Shown: positions 20,370 to 30,775 of the stretch, piece by piece | How the letters are laid out: each line of letters starts with the position of its first letter | How positions within the stretch are numbered: the stretch's first letter is position 1 | Source: Ornithodoros turicata | Lineage: Eukaryota; Arthropoda; Arachnida; Ixodida; Argasidae | DNA: 64,000 bases | NCBI RefSeq assembly: GCF_037126465.1 | Contig: NC_088202.1 | Location: 118,806,123-118,870,122 of the forward strand | Direction: 5' to 3' | The notes under the pieces: model-generated | Told to the model about the DNA's origin: nothing | The model's input: only the letters and a program-made list of their open reading frames with translations | Databases searched by the model: none | Translations under genes and position numbers: made by a program

Positions 20370-22189
20370 TGAAAATAGAGGTAGTGGTAACGGTAACGGA
20401 GAAAAAATCCGTCGCTACCCCTATTTGTAGTGAAAATAATTTTTGCATTACCAACTTAAAATGTAGCGTGATAGCTACTTCCCTACTGAAAAAAGTAGCG
20501 AATACGGCAGTGGCGCTACTAATAGCGTCGGTATTTACAACACTGGGGGAGAGTCACCGTTTCGGCGATCAGCGCTGCCTTCAGCAGGACGTCCTTACGA
20601 CATTATAAAAACCGGTGTAGTAATGTGGTCCATATTTCGTAGCTGCCAATGTTCAAGCTCCGCCTTGTTCAGCACGAAATATGGATGTAGGAAAATTAAA
20701 GTAATAATCAATAAATATGCAAAGGACTGCTTTCTAAGGTTTGTCTGCACGCAGAATCTCGTTGTGAATGTAAGTTTCTATCTTTTCGATAATAAACCCT
20801 AACAATTGTCAGTTTTGATCTCGAGCCCTGGGCTCGAACAATAATGCATCTCAAAACGTACAATTCATGGCTCGATCCTCAGAGCCTTATCTCGTACGAG
20901 AGCAAAAGAACCTTCGAATATGTCATCAGCATCCCCGGACGCCAATTAAGATATAAACTCAGAAATAAAAAGCCGTGCTCCAAAGCCCTGAACGGTCGAC
21001 AACTCTCGCAGGAAAGATACATCAGAGCATTAACGATGTTTCGAGAGAGATAAAAAGGCGGAGCACGAAAGCGGCTCTGCACTAAATCACCTCCTTCCGC
21101 CAGTCTTGTAATTAATAGCGACTCAAACCCCCACGTGAAGGATATTTTATCCTCAAACGTCCGAATCCCATTGCAAACTTGAAGTCACGGTCCTTTGTTA
21201 TCCCCGCAACACTTCGCAACGTTTGTTGCTGACTTGACAGAAACACCGACGATGCCCTCCCTCGGAAGATGCTCTTACTGTTATTTTTCTTTGGGAAAAA
21301 AAAAAAGCTTTCATTCTCCATCTACTCGATGAGAAGGTGTCTATGATACCAAAGCGAAAAGGTGATTCCTTGTAAACCTCAATAAACAGAGCCGGTGTTC
21401 CGAGAGATAAACTGGAAGAAAGACGAGGCAATGTTCCTGAAAGCGTGCATTGCTGTTTCCAAGTTGCTGATCTGGACAGGAGGTTATCCGTTCTTCTCTT
21501 GCTTTTCGCTATGTCCTGGAAGAGATTTTTTGTTTCTGCTGACGCGCCCTTTTTTGTTATCGGCAATGGCTATATGATACATTCGCTACAGCGTACATTG
21601 CGCTTCGTTCCTTCTTTGTGTCTGTCTGAATCAGTACAAGCAATGTATTTTATTCGCCATTGCAAGTAATGTACGTGTGTGATAACTTAATACCATTAAT
21701 AGCAGGTTAATAGCATTGCGACTGTAAGTTGTGGTTTAGTGAAGTCCTGTACAAAACCGGAGCCTACACTCTCTATAGTCCTACCTGCTTTTCCTTTGTT
21801 CGTCTATCTTTCCACTGTTCTTCTTTGTGTGTTAAACAGTCAATGCAGAGTGAATACAAAGTTCGATATGGGTATCTGACTTCTGCTTGACTTCCGAATC
21901 TTTCGAAGAGAGGTGGCGAGGGGAGGCTATGTTTATTTAATATGAAAGGAAAGTTTAGCCAGGGTATGACCGTATTGCTATTTCCAAAAAAAAGAAAAAG
22001 AAAAGAACGAAAGTATGACCGTGAATGAATGAGGGTACAAAGCAACTCGACGTGTGCCCTGTCACCGTTCACTTACTGTTCACATAAGTACTCACAGTTC
22101 CCTAGTGAATCTTGCGTCAGTTAGAAAGTTTATCGTTTAGTTGTTGCACCGATATCTTATGTGAGCTGCACTAAGGTTCGTAGAGTTAG
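20370..22189. other. Intronic, no gene recognised
   Basis: The GTAGCG-rich repeat extends to about 20570. The remainder shows short frames only. Confidence 0.45.
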
Positions 22190-22385
22190 CTCAGTATAAC
22201 CCAAGCGACCAAGGCGAAGCCTGGGTGTGCCCCAAGAGGTCTTGTACCGCTGCAAGTTGAGAAGGAGGTGAACTGTATGTCAGCTTCTTCATTGCATGTA
22301 GAGCAGATTGGAGTGTCAAGCTGGCGCATTTTAAACAAAACTAATAAAGTGGAGGCTGAGACGCAACCGATAGATGACATATTCT
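22190..22385 (-). pseudogene. LINE C-terminal zinc-knuckle fragment
   Basis: The minus strand reads 'LLVLFKMRQLDTPICSTCNE', then EADIQF and a frameshifted tail. It matches the knuckle region of the RT-RNase H LINEs (compare 'LFKMNQHPSPLCPTCNVEAD' at 9728). The His position is altered. It directly abuts the hairpin at 22394. Confidence 0.65.
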
Positions 22386-22393
22386 TCCCTCCT

Positions 22394-22524
22394 ATAGCAT
22401 ACAGCAATATTTTGGAACGCGAAAAACAAAGACTGGAGGTAAACACACACACAAGCGTCACGCTTGTGTGTGTGTGTACCTTCAGTCCTTGTTTTTCGCG
22501 TCCCAAAATATTGCAGTATGCTAT
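22394..22524. repeat. Long hairpin: 64 bp arms, 3 nt loop
   Basis: Arms 22394-22457 and 22461-22524 are reverse complements at 59 of 64 positions around a TCA loop. The arms run from ATAGCATAC through a GCGAAAAACAA block to an (AC)n stretch that meets its complement at the centre. No protein frame is involved. It could arise by template switching or twin priming next to the LINE fragment, or act as a double-stranded RNA source if transcribed. Confidence 0.9.
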
Positions 22525-22569
22525 CCCACCAACTAGCGCAACTTTCTGCGCTTGTTCAGCCCCTCCTTT

Positions 22570-22898
22570 AGGGTGTTTTCACATGACGTCAAACGAACTC
22601 GTCTGACCGCCATGGTGGCGGTCACTTTTTCGACGCAGCTGCCGAGATTATCTAGCATTTGCTCGAAAACGAAGCCTTGAATGGTGTTTTGAAACCTGGT
22701 CGCGTCCGTACCCTTATTTTATCGCGAAGGCACTTCCTCATTACCGTTGTCATATTTTCTTTTATGAAACATATGGTTGTCGCATTGAAAAATAGCGCAG
22801 TTTGTCCTCTTTCAATGCCACTAGCACGAAAAGTGACCGTCAGTGGGAGCATGTCACGTCACTGTCACGTCACGATGTGACGCGTCAGAAAACTCCCT
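22570..22898. mobile_element. Candidate MITE with AGGGWGTTTTC ends
   Basis: Left end AGGGTGTTTTCACATGACGT and right end (complement) AGGGAGTTTTCTGACGCGTC are similar inverted repeats. The interior holds a small hairpin, GACCGCCATGGTGGCGGTC (22605-22623), and repeated TGTCACGTCAC blocks near the right end. No transposase; superfamily unknown. Confidence 0.4.
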
Positions 22899-23089
22899 AT
22901 AGATACATCATCTCGGATAGCGTAGTCCACCATTGCGTCAATAAACCGCAAGAAGATGTTGTTCTTTCGGTGTGCGCCAGGAGGAGCCACTCCCAAGCCG
23001 TACAAAAGAGTAGTAGGCAGGTGGGGACGGTGAGTTACACGCCTCTGACAGGCTCAGAATTGTGAACACATCTTTGTGGGTCACCAGCG

Positions 23090-23170
23090 CGGGTGGGCGT
23101 GAGTCGTGACGTTGCCCACATACGTGAGGCCGACAACGGCAAGCCCTATCAGCACCACCACCAGCGCGGG
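23090..23170 (+). mobile_element. SINE fragment, Ruka-like
   Basis: GTCGTGACGTTGCCCACATA, GAGGCCGACAACGGCAAGCC and a CACCACCACCAGC tail match the 3' third of the SINE at 5895-6205. Confidence 0.55.
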
Positions 23171-23273
23171 TATTTCCATGGGTGCCTACATCGCTTGGGA
23201 CCCACTGGAAACACACACTGTGGCTCGAGGACAGAAGCTGGTCGTACGGTAGGGGACACGGTTACTGTTGCCA

Positions 23274-23640
23274 AAATACCGCATGCACGCGTGTTTAGTC
23301 CGCACGTACAAAATCAAAAGAATCACGTATGATTTGAAAATAATGCCATTGTCGAAAGCACAAACGTGCAAAGTTCATTAGGCAGGCACTGTAGCCCACA
23401 ATACCGCATACACGCTTGTTTAGTCCGCACGCACAAAATAAAAAGAATCACCTATAATTTGGAAATATTGCAATTGTCGAAAGCTATAATTTGAAAACAA
23501 TGCAATTATCGAAAGCGTAAATGTGCAAAGTTGATCAGGCATCCACTCTACTCCCAAATACCGTATACAGGCGTGTTTAGTCCGCACGTACAAAATTAAA
23601 AGAATGACCTATAATTTGGAAACAATGCAATTATCGGAAG
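23274..23640. repeat. Tandem repeat, unit ~125 bp, three copies
   Basis: Units begin with ATACCG(C/T)AT at about 23275, 23400 and 23557. They share GTGTTTAGTCCGCACG, AAAAGAATCACCTATAATTT and CAATTGTCGAAAGC blocks. Unit 2 is ~157 bp because a ~32 bp TATAATTTG..CGAAAGC segment is doubled inside it. Unit 3 is partial. Intronic and non-coding. Confidence 0.8.
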
Positions 23641-24418
23641 CGGGTTTGTCTAAAATCAGCCCTCCGTGGTTTTCCTAATCTAAAATGTCCAGGTGTTGCA
23701 AGACTATTTCTTTCGAATAATAAACACGTGCAGCACACGGTCCATCTTCAAATACAATATTAGCACAGCACTTTCAAGCGCAACGGAGGTAACATGGGAC
23801 GGCGAATTACTGAAAGACGGTATTAGCTAACCATGTGCCCAACAGTACATGCAGACGATCATGGAACGCACATCACTGATGACTGCTGCGGGGACTTCTG
23901 GAATAGACTTATCCTTGGTGCATTAATATAAAACAAAAACAGGAAGAAGCCAGGAAGTAACTCTCGTGTAATCTATAATCTCGTGTAACTGCACAAACTA
24001 GCCACCGCAGACTGAGTCGTTGCATTTGGTGCCAACCTATTTTCAATGCTGGCGTCTCCAGCTCGATTCTCACTCGCCTCTCCAAGTCGCACAAAGACCC
24101 CAAAGAAGTTTCCTGCCCCTCTACAATGCAGTTTTTTTTTTACTTTGCACGTTTCATTGTTCTATTTATATTTGTTACAATTGACAACCATTACCACAAT
24201 GAAATAATTGCAAGAAAGCAAGCAAGCAAGCTAGCGAGTAGAAGTCATAACACTAGGGACAACGAAGACCGACACGCATAGACACAGCCTCAGGCGTTGA
24301 GAAATCTCCTTGATAAAGGCTTTTACAGCACTCAAAGTCAGGAAACGAACACAAAAAGAAAGATGTGAAAAGAGACAAAGTCTCTGACAAGTCCTTGTCT
24401 CCGCCTGTCTATCTGTTT
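23641..24418. other. Intronic, no gene recognised
   Basis: Nothing identifiable beyond a short match at 23697-23745 to one arm of the foldback at 25851-26085 (GGTGTTGCAA...AATAAACACGT). Confidence 0.45.
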
Positions 24419-24483
24419 GTCTCTCTCTCTCTGTCTGTCTGTCTGTGCGTGCGTGCGTGCGTGTGTGTGTGTGTGTGTGTTTT
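24419..24483. repeat. Compound microsatellite (TC)n(TGTC)n(GTGC)n(GT)n
   Basis: A continuous run of TC, GTCT, GCGT and GT dinucleotide and tetranucleotide units; likely length-variable. Confidence 0.95.
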
Positions 24484-25850
24484 CGTTGTCCCTAGTTTCG
24501 AAGTTTCATTGTTAATATTATAACATGTTTAAATTCTGCGACGAGCCCCCTGCATCCAAATTCCGTCATGCACGATACACATTCCGTTTCACTTCCTTAA
24601 CAGTTTGATGCGGTTACCTAATGCGTATTGCTATTCCTATATCATGCACGGAATTTCGGAGGCGTTCGTCTTCCTGTGCTACGTCCAGTTGTTCCTATTA
24701 ACTTCCCTTATAGGCATTACACTCACATCAACTCAGTTTCAGTGTTGCTTAGAACGTAAATCATGGAGATGTTGGCCTCATGTGTGGCTATTCCAGGGAG
24801 GAATTAACTCGGAATTTTTGCCCCTCCTATTCGAGGCGACACTGTGAAGGCAAGTGAGGCCGTTTATAATGTGACTGCCGGCGACGGTATTGGTGATACT
24901 GTCGTCGTGTTACCCAGAGACTACCACCGATATTCACGGATTCGCGAATTTCTTCGGCACACTATCGAAGAACAAAAAACTTGCTTCGGAAGCGTGTCGA
25001 GAATCTGTCCGCTACGCAGAGAAATCACTACACAAAAGAAAATGAAGAACACTTATGCTCCATTGAAGTTTCTCGCACCAATGCGCAACATAAATTAATT
25101 GTCAGCTCTCTCTGTATTCGCGCATAGCCGCGAAGTGTCACTGCGACCGTCATCTTAAAAAAACGTTCATTTCAATAGTTGCCATATCCCAACTTTTTCA
25201 TTCCTTCTTTTTTTTAAATATATAATCGAACTCAAACTCAAAACCTTTTTCGTTTTCTAGTATTGAATGCTCCGCGTGTCATAAAAGCTCGACCAGCTAG
25301 AATGCGTTTCTTACCGTACCGTCACATCAGCGCGACGTCAGCGGCACTCAAATCCTTATCCCTTCTATGAGAAATGCATCTTCAAAAAGGCGCGCACAGA
25401 CATCGACTACTTTTACGTCGCAGCTTTCGGTGATGTACGAACACGGGAAACGGCTTTGCAATTAGCATATAAATCTGCTGTCAATCCGGTGAATTTAGTA
25501 ACATACTTTTGTCGAAGGGCGTAGACAACGAAACCGGCTTTAGAAAATTTCGGCGCAAGTTGAATCTTGTCACGGATTGAAATGACTTTTTCCCTGCCTC
25601 TTTCTTCGTTGGCAGAGCTAGCTGTGATCGTCGTGGAATACTCAGCGAAAGAAAGAATCATTCAACTGCGAATCTCTCAGCGATGGAGGGAGGTGTGACA
25701 GGTCCATAACGTCCATTTGATTATCTGGACCTCGCTGGCTTTCTTTCCGCTGCCTTTGAGAAGTGTTTGCGTGCATGTTCGCTGGTACGAACCGGTTCAT
25801 ACTGAGAGTATATGCATGCATGTCTGCGACGCATGTAAGATTATCTTTGG
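24484..25850. other. Intronic, no gene recognised
   Basis: No domain-bearing frame. Short frames at 24605-25098 have no recognisable similarity. Confidence 0.45.
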
Positions 25851-26085
25851 AAAGATGTACAGTTTGCGGCATACTTGTCTGGAATCGACAGCTTGCGGTT
25901 TATCCTGTCTGAAATCTACAGGTGTTGCAACCATGTTTCTTCCGCCAAATAAACACGTACGGCATGCTACCCAGTACGTGTTTATTAGTCGAAACAAACA
26001 ATTTATTTTGCAACGCATGGAGGTTCCACGCCGGATAAACCACAAGCTATCGATTCTACACACGTATGTCGCAAGCTGTACTTTG
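25851..26085. repeat. Foldback: ~110 bp inverted repeat
   Basis: The central arms AATAAACACGTAC (25948-25960) and GTACGTGTTTATT (25974-25986) are perfect around a 13 nt loop. Outward, GGTTTATCC, GAATCGA.AGCTTG, GCG.CATAC.TGT and TGTACAG blocks recur in inverted order to 25851 and 26085. Divergence rises in the middle of the arms. A piece of one arm occurs alone at about 23697, so this is a repeated element. Confidence 0.7.
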
Positions 26086-26200
26086 TTGCCAGCTATGAGT
26101 TCGTCATCAATTCAAGGGTTCGTTTCTGCAAACGCCTATTCTCTGCGTTCTCATAACTCGGTCGTGTGCCCGCCTGGTCGAATCTCGTAGTAGCCCACAT

Positions 26201-26494
26201 CAGAGTCACTAAATAGGGAGCAGAGTAGCAACACTGAGCCACGCCGGCGAGCGTGACAGCCATCTTGGGTCCGGCGCTGCTGCGTCGCCTAGCAACGGGA
26301 CGCCAATCTCCCCCTTGTCCGCTGGAGAACAGCTCGCAACCGACGAAACCGGTTTTGGACGGAGGGGACTCAACATGGACGGTGCGTTCTTGGAAGTAGA
26401 AACCACGTGACATGATCGGCCCAACCGCGGACACCGAGCGGCGGCTCCCGCGAGGAAAAGGAATGCGATACTCTGTACCCCCTTTTAGTGACTC
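26201..26494. mobile_element. MULE-like MITE with 10 bp target duplication
   Basis: TAGCCCACAT occurs on both sides (26191-26200 and 26495-26504). The ends are inverted: CAGAGTCACTAAA on the left and TTTAGTGACTC on the right, with a sub-terminal (T)ACAGAGT repeat. A 9-10 bp duplication suits Mutator-like elements. The ~294 bp interior is GC-rich and carries an X-box-like GTCGCCTAGCAAC (26284-26296), a YY1-like GCCATCTTG (26259-26267) and a CACGTG. No transposase. Regulatory roles are inference. Confidence 0.75.
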
Positions 26495-26696
26495 TAGCCC
26501 ACATAACATAAAAACTAAGGTGGCTACTTCCGGGGTACCATCTTGAGTACTTTTGATATTATGGTTCTCCGTACTTAATCATTACTAATGCGCTAAGTCC
26601 CTCTATTAATATCACGTTTTGAACTTATTTTGAACACTCGAGAAGAAGAAGCTGTTTCAGAGTCATTTGCAACGTAAATGAAGCATATATGCCACT

Positions 26697-26985
26697 GACT
26701 ACTCTGTCAGTGGCAGTTGACAAGGAAACACTTTGCCTTCATTGCATGTAATCGACGATTTTCTATCGTTACAGCTTCCGGTCCCGTCCTGCCTTATCAA
26801 CTACTGTTAGTGTACCAAGACACGTTTCCTTACACAAACATGCCCCAACATTGGATCGTCGTATAACCACATGACTGTCTTCGTCACTCGACCTTTCTAC
26901 TAAAGCCTTGATCACCATCGCCCTGGACTACTCTGGCAGTGGCAGTTAACAAGGAAACACTTTGCCTTCATTGCATGTAATCGAC
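26697..26985 (+). promoter_or_regulatory. Promoter-like direct repeats ahead of LINE ORF1
   Basis: A 60 bp block (GACTACTCTGTCAGTGGCAG and onward, ending TGTAATCGAC) at 26697-26756 recurs at 26926-26985 with two differences; the period is 229 bp. The pair lies 84 bp upstream of the LINE ORF1 start at 27069. Internal promoters in repeated 5' units are known for some LINEs, so this may be the LINE 5' UTR. That role is inferred from position only. Confidence 0.5.
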
Positions 26986-27068
26986 TGTAATCATTACAGG
27001 TGTGTATTATGTTCTGATATTAGTACAAACTACTTACATTGTCACTGCCACTGCCTCTTCCTTAAAAC

Positions 27069-27841
27069 GTGTACTTCTGTTCAATGTCTTCCCCAATGGA
27101 AAAGTCAGGGTCACACGTATCTTTGCCCACCAAAGATATCAATAAGGTATGTGAAGAATTACGAAAGGAAGTTAAGAAAGAATGTAAGGAAATGAAGGAC
27201 ACAATTGAGCGTGAGGTGCGAAAAGAATTACGAGGATTAAAATCCAGCATTGAGTTTATGGATCAGACAGTTGAAGAAATTAAAGTACAGTCGAGTGCAA
27301 TGACAAAGAGTTGCGTAGGGAAGTGGACACACTTTGCAAGCGGTTAAGAGAGCAGGATCGCCAGGTCGTACAGCTTCAGCAGCACTCACGTAATGCAAAT
27401 ATTGAGATAAAGGGCCTTGCGTTTACATCAGATGAAAACCTCCCAAATATAATTAGACGTATTGGTGAACTGATTGGTGAACAGATAGAGGTTGATGATA
27501 TTGCTGCTTGCCACAGACTTGGACAAAAATCTTCAGACGTTCAGCCTGCGAACATTGTTGTACAGTTTCAGCGAAGGGCAAAGCGTGACGCAGTATTAGC
27601 CAAAGCAAAAAGGCAACGCATTACTTGCACGGATTTAAACATGCCGGTTAATAGTCCTGTTTATATAAACGAGCACCTTTGCCCTGCGTTGAGGCTACTC
27701 ATTGGTAAGGCGGTATCTAGACGGAAACAACAAGGATGGAGGTACAGCTGGATAAGTCGAGGGAGAGTGTTTGTGCGGAAAGACGAGTCCAGTCCTGCTA
27801 TAGAAATTGCGTGTGATGATGATTTGTTGCGAATTGCATGA
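27069..27841 (+). pseudogene. LINE ORF1: coiled coil plus FP-like nucleic-acid-binding domain
   Basis: The first part (from 27069) is a Lys/Glu-rich coiled coil ('CEELRKEVKKECKEMKDTIE'). A frameshift near 27311-27340 moves the reading to the frame that ends at 27841. That part reads 'VVQLQQHSRNANIEIKGL', 'DDIAACHRLGQ', 'NIVVQFQRRAKRDAVLAKAK' and 'PVYINEHLCPALRLLIGKA'. This is the arthropod LINE ORF1 type resembling the baculovirus FP-like domain (N-EI-G ... HR-G ... I-V-F). The role is an RNA-binding chaperone in the retrotransposon particle. It is about 255 codons if the shift is ignored. ORF2 starts 42 bp downstream. Confidence 0.8.
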
Positions 27842-27882
27842 GCGACAAGACGTCACCGTTCTTTTTCATTGTCTGTTCTTAA

Positions 27883-30485
27883 ATGCATTCTGAATCGATT
27901 GTACCCACTGATAATCTTCGGGAACGGTTGCCTGCTGGGAATAGTGTAAAATGTTTTCATGTGAATACAGAGTCCTTAAGAAACAAGCATGATAGACTCA
28001 ATATTTTGTTCAACGATGTTGGTTTCTCATTTGACTGCATTATGTTATCTGAAACATGGTGTGAACAAGAAGGAGATGAATTTCACTTAGATACTTTTGA
28101 TGCATTTTATTTGAATCGGAAGTGTAGACGTGGAGGTGGAGTAGCAATTTTGACGCAGAAAAACCTAAAGTGTCTATATATTAGCGAGTTTACTATGTCT
28201 ACCAATGACATAGAACTTATCACAGTTCATTCCGGAAAACATTTCTTTTCGACATTATATCGACCACCGCATCGGAATATTCCGAAATTTTTGGACTATT
28301 TGGAGAAATACTTATCTTTTATCAATGAAAATTGTTATCACCTGTATCTCGGGGGAGATTTTAATGTAAATTTAATTAGCAGTAATACTCCACAACAAAA
28401 CCTTAGTAGATTCCTGGAATCTAATTTATGCGTTAACGTTATATCCCATCCAACTCGCATTAACGTTTCGTCGTCAACGCTTATTGATCTGTTTGTCACG
28501 AATAATGGTCAAATGAACATCTCAGCTGGTGTTATGGCCTGTGACATAGCAGATCACCTACCGATATTTATGTTTGTGGATCTTTGTGTACCTGTTAGTA
28601 GAAATGCAAAGCAAAATGTATATTCTTCTCCACCAATTACTCAAGATGGTCTAAGCAACTTCAGGAGATCCATCGAAGAAATCAGCTGGGATTTCTTATA
28701 TTCTTCTCTTGATGTAAATGTAGTTTATGATAGCTTTCTCAGCCTATTAAAGGGAGCATATGAAAGAAGTTTTCCAGTAATAACAAAAAAACGCTGCCGA
28801 AGAGCTCGTAAACCATGTATGACGACAGAAATAATCAGTACGATCTCTAAACGTAACAAATTATTTCACACGTTCCTTAAATCTCGAAGGCAGCAGGATT
28901 ATGATCAGTTGAAAGCATGTAGGAATTTTACGAACAAGCTGATACGCCAAACTAAAGAACGATGTTATAATTCGCTGTTCGACTCTACATGTGATATCCG
29001 AACGGTATGGCGTAATCTTAATCGTCTTATGAATCGCTCCGTGGGAGATCACTCAACTGATGAGTTTACAATTAATGGTGAAACACTCACTGGTAAAACA
29101 TTGGCAGACGTCTTTAATCAACATTTCAGTAATATAGGGCCTAGTGCTGTGCACTCACAGCCCCCTGAATCGTGTCAATTCATAACGACAAATTCAGTCT
29201 ATTTTTTTTCCAACATCTGAACCTGAAGTGATGTCCGTATTTGCCAATATGAAAAATTCTAAAAGCTCTGACATTGATGGGCTTCAAATCCTACCTATCA
29301 AGTATGTGCTAGACTTTATCACCCCCCACTTGGTTTATATTTACAACTTAGCCTTGTCGTCGGGCACGTTTCCTTCCCGGCTGAAGAATGCGAAGGTGGT
29401 CGCAGTTTTGAAAGGAGGTGACAGAAATACCTTATCTAATTATCGGCCGATATCAGTCCTTCCCGTATTATCAAAAGGTCTGGAAAGCATCATATTGAAT
29501 AGGCTAATATCATTTTTTTGATAAACACAACATAATATCTAATTCCCAATACGGTTTTCGTAAAATGCGATCTACAGAAACTGCGCTATTAACTATTAAG
29601 GAGCAAATCCTGTTGGATTTTAAGTGTAAGAATATAACATTAGGTATTTTTCTTGATCTAAGTAAGGCTTTTGACATGCTGAACCATGACACACTTTCTT
29701 GTAAACTTCAGAATTATGGTATACGTGGAACTCCATTACAGCTCATTATATCATATCTCCAATGCAGGAAACAAAATGTAGCTATAGGGCAATTTATTTC
29801 CGACCCTACGGATATCAAAACTGGCGTCCCCCAGGGTAGTATCCTTGGGCCACTGTTATTTAACGTGTATTTAAATGACATAGTTCATACTTGTAAATAT
29901 GCTAAACTGGTTATTTATGCAGATGACACCACTCTGTTGTTCTCTGGCCAAAATGCTGACTCCCTTATAACTATGGCAAACGAGGATCTGCATAATCATT
30001 ACCAATGGACGACAAACAATTCACTTAAGATTAACGCAGGTAAAACCAAGGCAATTCTATTTAGGCCAAAAAATAAGCAGGTCTCCTTAACTGTGTCGCT
30101 AAAAATTGGTGGTGATAACATTGAATTTATTAATAGTCAAAAGTTACTCGGTGTTTATTTTCAGAGCAACATCACCTGGGACGATCACGTTGAGCGCATA
30201 AAACGTAAAATATCTAAATCTGTAGGAGTCCTCTGCCGAAATCGCTACATATTACCTACTAGGATCAAGTTAATGGTCTATAATGCTTTAATTCATTCGT
30301 ACTTAAATTACTGCACCCTAATTTCGTGGACAACGACACATGGTAATTTACACTCTATATTAAGGTTACAGAAAAAGAGCCTGAGGAGTATAGCTCAATT
30401 ATCGTCTCTAGACCCTGTAGACAGTCTCTTCACCAAGTTTGATATCATACCTGCACCGAAGTTATACCATTATCGACTACTTACA
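27883..30485 (+). pseudogene. LINE ORF2: endonuclease and reverse transcriptase, two frameshifts
   Basis: The first 445 codons are an exonuclease-endonuclease-phosphatase domain: 'VNTESLRNKHDRL', LSETW, 'RRGGGVAILTQ', 'YRPPHRN', GGDFNVN, LIDLFVTN and DIADHLPIF (Ser to Ala before the catalytic DH). A shift at an 8-T run (~29202) leads to 'SSDIDGLQILPIKYV', and a second at a 7-T run (~29513) leads to RT proper. RT keeps 'FLDLSKAFDMLNHDTL', 'TGVPQGSILGPLLFN' and an intact YADD (~29917). The C-terminus stops where a different repeat starts at 30486. No RNase H. It fits a CR1/L2/Jockey-like clade. Antisense to the Ig gene within its 14.6 kb intron. Confidence 0.9.
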
Positions 30486-30775
30486 ATATACAGGGTGTCC
30501 ACGCTAAGTGTGAACACATTTTTTTAAAATATATATAACACTTTTTCCAAGATGAAATCAATTGCAATATAGCATATGCTGAAGGGCAGTCCCTAGCAGG
30601 GTATTAGCAAAGTCCAAAGGCAATGTCTTAATTAACTTTCATTAATTAACTTTTAAATTATAAAAGCTACAAAGTTGTCCCGATGAGCACATCTGTTCCT
30701 TTCGGTCACCTGATGTCGTAGCCGTTTTCAGAACAAGAATCCGTTCGATAGATCGCCCGCAAAAAAATCGAACAG
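30486..30775 (+). mobile_element. MITE-like segment with CAGGGTGTCC end
   Basis: The LINE RT is cut off at TATACAGGGTGTCCACGCTA, a terminus type seen in tick mariner-related MITEs. About 280 bp of non-coding AT-rich sequence follows. The opposite end was not located. From about 30776 the sequence is mariner transposase. Confidence 0.4.

Noticed and set aside
22855..22890. Cluster of CRE-like TGTCACGTCA sites as a promoter
   Set aside because: They are sub-terminal repeats of the candidate MITE and no gene lies nearby.
23274..23640. CRISPR-like array
   Set aside because: Units are ~125-157 bp and contiguous, without short repeats and unique spacers, in a eukaryotic intron.
25717..26190. 157-codon plus-strand frame
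   Set aside because: It runs through the foldback arms; the frame is a by-product of the inverted repeat.
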